Positions 1 through 8,705 of a DNA stretch of 64,000 bases are shown piece after piece (the first letter of the stretch is position 1; every line of letters starts with the position of its first letter). A program made the translations under genes and the position numbers. The stretch is from Coleofasciculaceae cyanobacterium (GTDB lineage Bacteria; Cyanobacteriota; Cyanobacteriia; Cyanobacteriales; Xenococcaceae), in NCBI GenBank assembly GCA_036703275.1, contig DATNPK010000089.1, positions 1 through 64,000 on the forward strand. Reading direction: 5' to 3'. The notes below the pieces were generated by a model that saw nothing but the letters and a program-made list of their open reading frames with translations, was not told where the DNA came from and ran no database searches.

Positions 1-193
<193 letters not shown>

Positions 194-240
194 AAATGAC
201 TTTTGCTAAGATAACTTATCAGTGGTCAAGATAAAAGAAA

Positions 241-272
241 TGCTCTCCATGTACTTGGAGGGCATTTTTTTT
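241..272 (+). terminator. Rho-independent terminator after psbA
   Basis: An 8-bp stem (TGCTCTCC 241-248 with GGAGGGCA 257-264, one G-T pair) encloses an 8-nt loop and is followed by eight T residues (265-272). It lies about 48 bp after the psbA stop and is a textbook intrinsic terminator. Confidence 0.9.
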
Positions 273-653
273 GGCTAGTTTTTAGTTATATCAATAAGAA
301 AAAATATACTTAAATTAAACCTTTACCTCCAAAGAATTTTTTAACTAAAATTTATCTTAAAGTAACGATTTGGTATAAATTCCATAATCCTGCTGCGTTT
401 GACATCAAACTGTCATCAAGATTTTTAGTTTTTTTACAAGTTTACAAGAATTGCTGATATTATTATTCAAATGCCCGTATCAGTATATTTAAAAGCTTTT
501 ATTATTAATTATCTCTTAAAACTCTTAATAATCTATCCTGCTCGATTACTCTCGCTATTTTTAACGTTCTTTTGCTGTCGAGTATTTATTTTTATTTTTT
601 CCTATTTTTAGATAAATTTATTATGTCGATTTTGCTTAAAGGTTATAACTTAT
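273..653. other. Intergenic spacer, no gene seen
   Basis: AT-rich spacer between the psbA terminator and the 3' end of the convergent pseudokinase gene. I see no credible ORF, tRNA or repeat. T-rich runs near 590-610 are unremarkable for this genome. Confidence 0.5.
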
Positions 654-2171
654 TTACTGTATTTTCCAAGAATCAATCATCTTTTCAACAGTGTCATAAA
701 ACCGATAAAATTTAGCTCTTTCAGCAGTATAAATAGCTATGTAGACTTGATTGTTTCTGATTGTAAAAGCTTCCATTTGCCTGAGCTGCAATTTTCCTTC
801 CTGACGAGAATAAATCACAGTCCGAGCAGGAAAATTATTGATAGTTGTTTTAGTGTCTTTATATGATTCAATTTTACTACCCTTTGCTTGATTAATACGA
901 TTGAAAACAGTTTGAGTGTATTGTTCTAAGCTAGTAGATTCTGATGGTAAATATTCAACAGCAATATTAACTTTTTCGAGGAATAAATCTGCATCGGTTT
1001 CTAAAGGAGAGGCGAAAACTACTATCTCTCCAGTAATTGGATCGTCTAATTGACGCTTTGACCAATCTTGAGGATATCTAATTTCAAATTGATAGTCATC
1101 ATTAATATAGCTAGCGAAATTCTGGTCTGAGTTTTTATGAATACCAATAAATATAATTGTTGAAGCAAGAATAAAAGGCAATGCGAGCAGCGACCAAATT
1201 ATTTTGGCGGAAAACTTGGAATGACCAACTGATGATAAGAAATTAGCTTGTTTTTTGACTCTCTTAGAAGATGATGGTACAAAGTAAGAGCTGTCAAAAA
1301 AAGGTGGAGGTAAAGTAATTACGTTGTGTACATTGTGATTGAAGTCTAGTTCAGCTAAAATTTCAGTTGCTGATTGATAGCGTTGATCGCGAACATCACT
1401 GACCATTTTATTAAGAATATCGGCTAACTCAACTCTGATATTTGCTGTAGACAAATTGTTCGAGCTACCTACTTGTGCAGGCTCGATTAAATCTGTAGAT
1501 TTTGAATAAATAAAGTCAGTAATATTGCCAGTTAAAGCATAAATAATTGTTTTACCTAAGGCATAAATATCAATGTTAAAATCAAATTTTTCTCGATGTC
1601 TTGAAGGATTAAAATTGTTATTAATTATAATAGTTTTTAAAGGTTTATCGCTCGACAAAACAGCTGTTTTAATTGCAGCAAAATTAATTAAAAATTTTCT
1701 ACCATCTTGATGCTGAACTAAGCTTGAAGGTTGTATATTGAAATGAGTTATACCTGCTTTATGAGTAAATTCCAAAATACCAATAATTTCTTGCAACCAG
1801 ACAACTGCTTCTGCTTCATCGATTAATTTGTTCTTTAACTTTTGTTCTAAACTTTCACCTTTGATCTGTTCATAAACTAGATAAAATTCGCGATCGCATT
1901 CAAAAAAAGCTAATAGTTGGGGGATTTGCGGATGCTGGCTAATATTTTTCAGAAGATTCGCCTGAGTCACAAACGTTTGAAGAACTTTTTGCCAAGACTG
2001 TGCGCCTAAAACTTCGTTATCGTACTGAGGCTGCAATCGTTCTATTTTGCATTGTGCTTTGTTGTTTGGCTCGAGATCTTCTGCAAGATAAATTGTACTA
2101 AAATCGTCTTGACTTAGCTCTTGAAGGATGCGGTAGCGATCGCACAATATTTTACCAACTATTGACTCCAT
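654..2171 (-). CDS. Membrane pseudokinase with PsbP-like C-terminal domain
   Basis: 505 residues. Residues ~10-280 have a eukaryotic-type Ser/Thr kinase fold: the ATP-anchoring Lys is probably K42, and a DIYALG motif near 201 matches subdomain IX. The catalytic motifs are degenerate: HRDLKPxN reads HFNIQPSS at 143-150 and DFG reads NFA at 163-165. Catalytic Asp and Mg-binding Asp are therefore both Asn. A single membrane span (~323-345) leads to a C-terminal ~155 residues resembling the PsbP/PsbP-like fold (YQFEIRYPQDW near 360-370). Family knowledge: many cyanobacterial kinases of this type carry a membrane anchor and a sensor domain. Inference: a catalytically weak or dead regulator or scaffold with a sensory domain across the membrane. 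Single-gene unit, convergent with psbA, 64 bp upstream-adjacent to the peroxiredoxin gene on the same strand. Confidence 0.8.
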   Translation of the reverse strand: MESIVGKILCDRYRILQELSQDDFSTIYLAEDLEPNNKAQCKIERLQPQYDNEVLGAQSWQKVLQTFVTQANLLKNISQHPQIPQLLAFFECDREFYLVYEQIKGESLEQKLKNKLIDEAEAVVWLQEIIGILEFTHKAGITHFNIQPSSLVQHQDGRKFLINFAAIKTAVLSSDKPLKTIIINNNFNPSRHREKFDFNIDIYALGKTIIYALTGNITDFIYSKSTDLIEPAQVGSSNNLSTANIRVELADILNKMVSDVRDQRYQSATEILAELDFNHNVHNVITLPPPFFDSSYFVPSSSKRVKKQANFLSSVGHSKFSAKIIWSLLALPFILASTIIFIGIHKNSDQNFASYINDDYQFEIRYPQDWSKRQLDDPITGEIVVFASPLETDADLFLEKVNIAVEYLPSESTSLEQYTQTVFNRINQAKGSKIESYKDTKTTINNFPARTVIYSRQEGKLQLRQMEAFTIRNNQVYIAIYTAERAKFYRFYDTVEKMIDSWKIQ

Positions 2172-2235
2172 TTAGATTTAACTCAGCTCACAGCACCAAA
2201 TAAACATGGGTTTCTATTGTAACTAAAACTAGTTT

Positions 2236-2841
2236 TCAACTAGATAATTCTCGATTTAATTCATCTAAACGGGCTAATACTTCCTGACTATGAATGCTTG
2301 GTCTAACTCCTAAAAAGGTTGTTCGCAAAATACCCTCTGGATCGATTAAATAGGTATGTCTCAAAGACATTGCTCCCAACCAAGAACCGTAAGCTTTGCT
2401 AACGCTACCATCCTTATCTGTTAACAAGGGAAAGTTAAGCCCTTCTGAATCGCAAAATTCAGCATGAGAATCAATATTATCAACGCTAACTCCTAAAACT
2501 TGTGCATTTCTTGTTCTATATTCTGCAAGGTCTTGTTGAAAACGTCGAGCTTCTAGAGTACAGCCTGAAGTAAAATCTTTTGGATAAAAGTACAGTACAA
2601 CCCATTGTCCGCGATAATCTTTTAAAGCAATATCTCCATCACCTGTATTGGTAGGCAAAACAAATTCAGGAGCAGGCTTATCGAGTGGTGGCTGTTTGCC
2701 TCCCATTGCCCAGGCATCTGACAAAGTTAATCCAAAAAGCAAAAAAGACAAACCAATAGATAACCAAAATTGAACGCGTGGGATACGTCGTCTTAGGGTG
2801 CATATCCAACCACATTGTTGAATCGAAAGCAAACGTTTCAT
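2236..2841 (-). CDS. Secreted/lumenal peroxiredoxin of the BCP/PrxQ type
   Basis: 201 residues. An N-terminal signal peptide is visible: Arg-rich start, hydrophobic core ~25-42, and an AWA-M cleavage-like site at ~44. The mature part is an AhpC/TSA peroxiredoxin: PAPEFVLP at ~56, FYPKDFTSGCTLE at ~85-96, with the peroxidatic Cys at C94. The PrxQ resolving Cys normally five residues later is absent (Arg there). Another Cys in EFCDSEG, ~37 residues on, might resolve, or the enzyme may be 1-Cys. Role: thiol-dependent reduction of H2O2 or organic peroxides in the periplasm or thylakoid lumen. ATG start at 2841. Same strand as the pseudokinase downstream with a 64-bp gap, so cotranscription is possible. 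Confidence 0.88.
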   Translation of the reverse strand: MKRLLSIQQCGWICTLRRRIPRVQFWLSIGLSFLLFGLTLSDAWAMGGKQPPLDKPAPEFVLPTNTGDGDIALKDYRGQWVVLYFYPKDFTSGCTLEARRFQQDLAEYRTRNAQVLGVSVDNIDSHAEFCDSEGLNFPLLTDKDGSVSKAYGSWLGAMSLRHTYLIDPEGILRTTFLGVRPSIHSQEVLARLDELNRELSS

Positions 2842-3010
2842 AATTTACAAAAATATGTTTTACTTATCATAAGATTACAAGTAATGCTTAAACCATAACA
2901 AAAAATTAACCTGCAAAATTAATTTGTTGTGGTTCAAATTGAGTACATTCTCCAAATTATTTGTTAACGTAGTTGCCTAAATATCAAGCTTAGTAATAAA
3001 AAAGGAATTT

Positions 3011-4174
3011 ATGAGTACAAATTTAATTGCACCTCATGGCGGTGAGCTGATCGATCGCCTGGCTACCGCTGAAGAAAAGCAAAATTTCTTAGCCAAAGCA
3101 AATTCTTTGCCCAGAATTCAGTTAGACAAAAGAGCAACTTCCGATTTAGTTATGATTGCGATCGGTGGTTTTAGTCCAATCGCTGGCTTTATGGGTCAAG
3201 ATGACTATTTAGGCGTGGTTAAAGATATGCGTCTGGCTAGCGGTGTTCCCTGGTCAATACCTGTAACCCTCTCTGTAACTTCAGAAGTGGCAAACCCTTT
3301 ACAAGTTGGTAGCTTAGTTCGTTTAGACAATACTAATGGTAAATTTATTGGTATTTTGCAGCTAAGCGAAAAGTACAGCTATGATAAAAAGTTGGAAGCC
3401 AAAAATGTTTACCGCACTGACGAAGATAAACATCCTGGGGTAAAAGTAATCTACAAGCAAGGAGAAGTTAATCTTGCAGGGCCAGTTTGGTTACTCGAGC
3501 GAGAAGAACACCCGCAGTTTCCTAAGTATCAGATCGATCCTGCTGCCTCTAGAGCAATGTTTAAAGAAAAAGGTTGGAAAACAATAGTTGGGTTTCAAAC
3601 TCGTAACCCAATTCACCGCGCTCATGAGTATATTATTAAATGTGCCTTAGAAATTGTTGATGGTCTATTCTTGCACCCTTTGGTAGGAGCTACCAAAAGC
3701 GATGACATTCCTGCTGATGTTAGAATGCGGTGTTACGAAATCATGATGGAAAACTATTTTCCCCAGGATCGGGTTGTATTAGCGATTAATCCCTCTGCGA
3801 TGCGTTACGCAGGGCCTAGAGAAGCAATTTTCCACGCCTTAATTCGCAAGAACTATGGCTGTACACATTTTATAGTCGGTCGCGATCATGCAGGCGTGGG
3901 GGACTATTATGGTACTTATGAAGCACAAGAAATCTTTGGTGAATTTGACCCAGAGGAATTAGGGATCACTCCTCTTAAGTTTGAACACGCTTTCTACTGT
4001 ACTCGTACAGAACAGATGGCAACAGCGAAAACCAGTCCCGCAACTAAGGAAGAACGCATTCACCTGTCGGGAACGAAAGTTCGGGCAATGCTGAGAGAAG
4101 GGAAAACTCCACCACCACAATTTTCTCGTCCTAAAGTCGCCGAAGAATTAGCCAGAGCAATGAAAGTCAATTAG
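3011..4174 (+). CDS. sat: Sulfate adenylyltransferase (ATP sulfurylase)
   Basis: 387 residues, the usual length of single-domain bacterial/cyanobacterial ATP sulfurylase. It makes APS and PPi from ATP and sulfate, the first step of assimilatory sulfate reduction in the cytoplasm. Visible motifs: TRNPIHRAH at 197-205 (the HxxH nucleotide-binding motif) and [12 protein letters not shown] from residue 290. There is no APS-kinase extension. ATG start at 3011, preceded by AAAGGAAT. Monocistronic-looking, with an imperfect inverted repeat after the stop. Confidence 0.97.
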   Translation: MSTNLIAPHGGELIDRLATAEEKQNFLAKANSLPRIQLDKRATSDLVMIAIGGFSPIAGFMGQDDYLGVVKDMRLASGVPWSIPVTLSVTSEVANPLQVGSLVRLDNTNGKFIGILQLSEKYSYDKKLEAKNVYRTDEDKHPGVKVIYKQGEVNLAGPVWLLEREEHPQFPKYQIDPAASRAMFKEKGWKTIVGFQTRNPIHRAHEYIIKCALEIVDGLFLHPLVGATKSDDIPADVRMRCYEIMMENYFPQDRVVLAINPSAMRYAGPREAIFHALIRKNYGCTHFIVGRDHAGVGDYYGTYEAQEIFGEFDPEELGITPLKFEHAFYCTRTEQMATAKTSPATKEERIHLSGTKVRAMLREGKTPPPQFSRPKVAEELARAMKVN

Positions 4175-4190
4175 TCTGGTTAAGTGGTGA

Positions 4191-4225
4191 AACAGTTCTG
4201 TCGGCGAAATCGTTGCAGAACCGTT
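4191..4225 (+). terminator. Possible hairpin terminator after sat
   Basis: AACAGTTCTG (4191-4200) can pair with CAGAACCGTT (4216-4225) with one A-C mismatch. Only a weak T-run (CTTTTAAT) follows about 6 bp later. Plausible 3' end of the sat transcript, not a strong intrinsic terminator. Confidence 0.4.
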
Positions 4226-4262
4226 GGAGCTTTTAATAAGATTGAGATAATTATTAATTGTT

Positions 4263-4385
4263 ATGGCAAAACACTATAATTGGTTACAGGTTCAAGAGAT
4301 TCACTTCTCGAGCTGTAACCTTGATGATTTCTACCAACATTTGGCAGCTATTATTGATAGGCTGATGCAGATTTCTAGACGCTAG
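4263..4385 (+). CDS. Possible 40-residue small ORF
   Basis: ATG at 4263 to TAG at 4383-4385. The peptide begins MAKHYNWLQV and ends LMQISRR; I do not recognise it. It sits between sat and the orthocaspase-like gene, whose ATG follows 9 bp after the stop, so it could be a translated leader ORF. An 8-bp inverted repeat (GGTTACAG/CTGTAACC, ~4281-4320) lies inside it. No Shine-Dalgarno is obvious. Could equally be chance. Confidence 0.25.
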   Translation: MAKHYNWLQVQEIHFSSCNLDDFYQHLAAIIDRLMQISRR

Positions 4386-4393
4386 TAGCTGAT

Positions 4394-6694
4394 ATGGGAC
4401 TTGACCGCAGAACTTTTCTACAGCAAGCTGGATTGGCTTGGTTTACTTGGGGAACAACCGAGGCTGGAATTTCATCTCTATTGAGTAATAACCGCCTGGC
4501 AGCCTCAATTAATTCTTATCAAGAAACTTTAATACAACCGACTAACCGTAAATTAGCCTTGCTGGTAGGGATTAATCGTTACCCTTATCATGATAATTTG
4601 ACAGGTTGTCTGATGGATGTGGAACTACAGCGAGAACTATTAATTCATCGTTTTAATTTCAATCCCAGTGATATTCTTACTTTAAGCGATCGCCAAGCTA
4701 CTAGGGAAAATATTGAAACTGCTTTGGTCGAACATTTAGTAAAACAGGCTAAACCAGATGACGTGGTCTTGTTTCACTTTAGTGGTTATGGAGGTCAAAT
4801 CAAAATGCCTTTAACCTCAGGTAGTGAAGCAGCTAAACAAACAGCCAGTACTGATTCCTTTGGCATAGCTAATAGCTTTGTACCAGTAGATGGATTAGCA
4901 TCGTCAAAGAAAGCTTTGTTTGCCAACAGCATCCTGCAAGAAACTCTTTTAGTATTAGCCCAATCTTTATCTACGAGCAAATACACTTTTGTTCTCGATA
5001 CTTGTTTTAATACCACTCCTGGCAGCCAACATGGCAGCTTTAAAATTCGCTCCATTCCTAACATAGCTGAAAGCCCCAGTTCTCAAGAACTAGATTTTTT
5101 GGCACAATTACGCGACAATCTAGCTAATAAAGGACTTAAACCCAGTAAAAGATTATTATCTCTGCCTGGAGTAGTTTTATCTGCTACCAGCAAAAATCAA
5201 ATAGCAGCAGAAAGACAGTGGGGTGGTTTGAGTGCTGGGCTATTTACCCAAGCTTTAACGCAGCATCTTTGGCACATTACCCCCAGTAGCAAGGTACAAG
5301 TGGCGATCGCCAGAACGGCCGAAACGGTAGAGCAATTTATGGGTAACCAACAGCAGCCTACTCTGAATAATCCTAATAAATCAGCGCTCGCCTATTATTT
5401 AGCTGCTAGCGATGTTCCTAATGCTGTTGGAATGGTCAGTATGATTGCTAAAAATGGCAATGTAGAAGTAAAACTTTTAGGTTTGCCAGCTAATATTTTG
5501 GACTGTTACGGAGTTGATTCCTGTTTAAGTTTGGTATCTAATTCTCAAAATGCTGCTCCTCAACTACAGGTAAAGTCAAAAGAAGGTTTAATCGCGAAAA
5601 CTCAATTATTATCTCCAGCGCTCGAACTTCAAGTCGGAGAATTTGCTGGTGAATCGATCCGCATTCTCAGGCGCGATCTAAATTTGAATTTAGCATTAAA
5701 CGATGATTTGCAAAGAATCGAACGAGTTGATGCCACTAGCGCCCTAGCCAATATTGCCGCCATTAATTCCGCAGTGGTTGCTAAAGAACAAAATGCCGAT
5801 TGTCTTTTAGGAAAAATAGCTTTAAATCCAGCTTTAAAATCTGCTGCTAATTTAGAAACTGAAACACCAGTCTTTAGCTATGCTTTGTATACTGCTGGCG
5901 GGAATTTGATTGCTAAAACAAAGGGAATAGTAGAAGAAGCCGTTAAAATTGCTATCGACCGTCTTCAGCCTCAATTCAACAATCTTTTGGCAGCAAAATG
6001 GCTGGAATTGACTAACAATGAATTTTCTTCGAGATTGAAAGTTAATGCAGCTTTGACAACAGGAGTTGCCAAACAATCTGCTAGCTGGCAAAGATCTACT
6101 CATGCTTCAGAGAAGCTGCAACTAGCTGCTAAACAACCAGTTTTCTCGACTAGTGTTGGTGGTTCAAATACTGACACTAAGAGTAACGTGCCGCTCTTAG
6201 TCAAGGGTACAGAAATCAATTTAGCTTTAAATAATACAGGCGATCGCCAACTGTATGCGGTCATCTTAGGTATTGATTCTGACTGTAATATCTATGGTCT
6301 TTATACTCCAGCAGAATCTTCTACTGCTGAAGCAGCAATCAAGCTGGAGGATATTGCGATCGCCTCTGGTAGTGAGTTGGTGATTCCTGACTCAGACAGT
6401 TCTTGGAAGTGGAAAGTTCCTGAATCAGTGGGCATCAACACTCTATATGTTATTTTTGCTGTTCAACCATTTCAAGCAACACTTAAAGCTTTTTCCACTC
6501 AACAAAACTTCAAGCTCGACCAACAGCAAGTGCTAAACGTGACTAATTCGATCGCTGTAATCAATTCCTTAATGCAGGATTTACACCAAGCAAGTTCTGT
6601 TTCGAGCGAACTATTGACTAACGGAAATGTCTATGCTCTAGATGTTAATAGCTGGGCAACCTTAAAATTTGTCTATGAAGTAACGACCGCTTGA
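4394..6694 (+). CDS. Orthocaspase-like (C14) protein with substituted dyad and DUF4384-like tail
   Basis: 766 residues. N-terminus DRRTFLQQAG is a twin-arginine-type motif followed by a weak hydrophobic stretch, suggesting Tat export or membrane tethering. Residues ~53-340 form a caspase p20-like domain: LALLVGINRYPYH opens it, DDVVLFHFSGYGGQ near 121-135 is the SGHG motif with the catalytic His replaced by Tyr132, and VLDTCFN holds Cys204 at the normal nucleophile position. So the His-Cys dyad is Tyr-Cys here. The C-terminal part (~600-700) with LYAVILGIDSDCNIYGLY resembles the DUF4384 domain often appended to such proteins. Family knowledge: cyanobacterial orthocaspases cut after basic residues, and variants with substituted dyads are thought inactive. 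Inference: a pseudo-enzyme with binding or regulatory function, or altered chemistry. Confidence 0.82.
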   Translation: MGLDRRTFLQQAGLAWFTWGTTEAGISSLLSNNRLAASINSYQETLIQPTNRKLALLVGINRYPYHDNLTGCLMDVELQRELLIHRFNFNPSDILTLSDRQATRENIETALVEHLVKQAKPDDVVLFHFSGYGGQIKMPLTSGSEAAKQTASTDSFGIANSFVPVDGLASSKKALFANSILQETLLVLAQSLSTSKYTFVLDTCFNTTPGSQHGSFKIRSIPNIAESPSSQELDFLAQLRDNLANKGLKPSKRLLSLPGVVLSATSKNQIAAERQWGGLSAGLFTQALTQHLWHITPSSKVQVAIARTAETVEQFMGNQQQPTLNNPNKSALAYYLAASDVPNAVGMVSMIAKNGNVEVKLLGLPANILDCYGVDSCLSLVSNSQNAAPQLQVKSKEGLIAKTQLLSPALELQVGEFAGESIRILRRDLNLNLALNDDLQRIERVDATSALANIAAINSAVVAKEQNADCLLGKIALNPALKSAANLETETPVFSYALYTAGGNLIAKTKGIVEEAVKIAIDRLQPQFNNLLAAKWLELTNNEFSSRLKVNAALTTGVAKQSASWQRSTHASEKLQLAAKQPVFSTSVGGSNTDTKSNVPLLVKGTEINLALNNTGDRQLYAVILGIDSDCNIYGLYTPAESSTAEAAIKLEDIAIASGSELVIPDSDSSWKWKVPESVGINTLYVIFAVQPFQATLKAFSTQQNFKLDQQQVLNVTNSIAVINSLMQDLHQASSVSSELLTNGNVYALDVNSWATLKFVYEVTTA

Positions 6695-6760
6695 ATGATT
6701 ACTAATTACTGATAATCACCCTAATCAGCTTATTTTATTGCTTAAATTCACGTCAGATAA

Positions 6761-8023
6761 ATGCAACCGACTGATATTGTTATTTTATCTAATGGCCCTG
6801 GAGAAGTGGCAACTTGGGTACGTCCTGTGGTTAAATGTTTGGCTCAAGTTATGACAGATGAGCAAATTGGACAAATTAGGATTTCAGTGTTGTTGTCCCC
6901 TTGTCCTCATAGTACTGGTAAAGAAGCAGCGATCGCCTCTAGCTACCCTGAAGTAGAGCGAGTGTTACCAGCCTCTGATTTTTGGGCTTTTCTTTTTTGG
7001 GGCAAAACTAAAGATGATTGGCAATGGCATCAACGTGGCATCGTGGTCTTTTTAGGAGGTGACCAGTTTTATACCGTTGCTATCAGTAAAAGATTAGGCT
7101 ACTCAAGCTTAATTTATGCAGAATGGGATGCTCGTTGGTATCGCTTGGTTGACCGCTTCGCAGCGATGAAACAAACAGCGATTGAGCGAGTACCGAAGTC
7201 TTATCGACACAAATTTACTCTGGTAGGAGATTTGATGGCAGATGTGACATTAGGAGTAGATAATCAATCTAGCCAGTTAAAACAAGATCCGCCTGTAATT
7301 GGGTTACTGGTAGGCTCAAAACCAGCCAAACTGTCTCAGGGTGTTCCTTTATGTTTAGCGATCGCTGAAAAAATTTGCCAGCAAGATCCTCAAGTTAAAT
7401 TTATTATTCCTGTTGCCCCTACCCTCGATTTAACTACTCTGAGTAAATATGCCAATCGGCAAGACAATCGTTTAATCTCATCTCTAGGTAATGTTGAAGC
7501 AGAATTGGTTTTGGCTACCGCAACTCAAGCTGCTTATCTTTTGACCCCTCAAGGAACAAAAATTCAACTAATTACCAAGTTTCCTGCCTATGATACTTTA
7601 GTTAACTGTCAGATATGTTTGACTACTGTAGGAGCTAATACTGCTGAATTAGCCGCTTTGAAAGTACCAATGATTGTTTTGTTGCCGACTCAGCAACTAG
7701 ATGCCATGCGTTCCTGGGACGGACTACCAGGGATTTTAGCTAATTTACCAGGGTTAGGATCGGCATTTGCCAAATTAATCAATTGGCTAGTGCTTAAGCA
7801 AGGACGTTTGTTTGCCTGGCCCAATATTTGGGCAGGAGAGGAAATTGTACCTGAATTAGTGGGCAAACTTGAGCCAGAAATGGTTGCTGAATTAGTGTTA
7901 GACTACCTTGCCCATCCCGAAAAACTTCAAGCCATGCGCGATCGTTTACAGGTACTCGGAGGACGAACTGGCGCAGCCAACCAGATCGCAGATATAATAA
8001 AACAAGAAATAACTAAAACTTAA
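6761..8023 (+). CDS. Lipid-A-disaccharide synthase-related protein
   Basis: 420 residues. The start ILSNGPGEVATWVRPVV matches the LpxB-related glycosyltransferase family found in cyanobacteria, which is distinct from authentic LpxB. Two Rossmann-type halves are expected (GT-B fold): N-terminal half to ~190, C-terminal half with the LLVGSKPAKLSQGVPL stretch near 185-200 and the TTVGANTAELAALKVPMIV donor-site region near 290-310. Probable role is a sugar transfer in envelope or lipid biosynthesis; substrate unknown. ATG at 6761, 66 bp after the orthocaspase-like gene on the same strand. Confidence 0.8.
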   Translation: MQPTDIVILSNGPGEVATWVRPVVKCLAQVMTDEQIGQIRISVLLSPCPHSTGKEAAIASSYPEVERVLPASDFWAFLFWGKTKDDWQWHQRGIVVFLGGDQFYTVAISKRLGYSSLIYAEWDARWYRLVDRFAAMKQTAIERVPKSYRHKFTLVGDLMADVTLGVDNQSSQLKQDPPVIGLLVGSKPAKLSQGVPLCLAIAEKICQQDPQVKFIIPVAPTLDLTTLSKYANRQDNRLISSLGNVEAELVLATATQAAYLLTPQGTKIQLITKFPAYDTLVNCQICLTTVGANTAELAALKVPMIVLLPTQQLDAMRSWDGLPGILANLPGLGSAFAKLINWLVLKQGRLFAWPNIWAGEEIVPELVGKLEPEMVAELVLDYLAHPEKLQAMRDRLQVLGGRTGAANQIADIIKQEITKT

Positions 8024-8200
8024 TAATCATTTGAACTCACTGAATTTTTAGCTTTACTCGGCTATGTGGTTCGGGGAACAGCCTAATTACCTTGCCAAAG
8101 ATTGTTCTTCAAGGTTATATTCAGGTTAAAATTTGGTAGAGTAACGTCTCAGTAATTTCGTGTCTTAAGTAATCGTAGTTAGAAAATTGTAAATTCAACT
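8024..8200. other. Spacer upstream of the rne leader
   Basis: No ORF. Contains a 6-bp inverted repeat (ACCTTG/CAAGGT, ~8089-8116) that could end the upstream transcript, without a T-run. Confidence 0.35.
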
Positions 8201-8705
8201 GGCGGTCGCCCCAGAAGTGATTAAGCTAATCGCTATCTAAAGCTAACAAAATCCGACCGCCTCCTAAAAGTTACATTAGTCGGCTAAGCCTTGACCAACG
8301 GTTGCAGTAAGCTCTATCGTGAAACGGCGGAGTCCTGTAAAGCACCATCGAGATAGTCTGTGACTAATCTTAATAAAGTTGCAGCCTCAGCTATCTAGTT
8401 TAATTACTTTCGACCCTTGAATTCCTCTAACCTGCTTCTTTTTAAAAGAGCAAAAAAGTAGAAAGCTAATTCTACAAGAGACAAATAGCTAAATAATAAG
8501 CAAGACTACTCAAATAAATATTATTTGGTAACATCGAAACGCCATATAGCTTTAGATGGAATTTACTGATTTATTTACATTCCGTAATTTTTTTGCTTTG
8601 AGAAAAATCGAAAAATAAATGATTGCCCATTTCTCAATCAATGGATTGTGTGGTTTTAAGACAGGCTTATTGATAATCAGCCATCAGAATTTTTGAGGAA
8701 AATTA
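8201..8705 (+). promoter_or_regulatory. Candidate structured 5' leader of rne
   Basis: The 682 bp between the LpxB-related gene and rne contains no credible ORF but several inverted repeats. GGCGGTCG at 8201-8208 pairs perfectly with CGACCGCC at 8254-8261. ATTAGTC at 8275-8281 pairs with GACTAAT at 8362-8368 and encloses CTATC 8314-8318 / GATAG 8352-8356. GTAGAA 8458-8463 pairs with TTCTAC 8470-8475. A T7 run lies at ~8588-8594. Family knowledge: RNase E mRNAs in several bacteria have long 5' UTRs through which the enzyme autoregulates. Inference: a long folded leader and possibly a stable leader RNA. Rfam covariance search was not possible. Confidence 0.45.
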
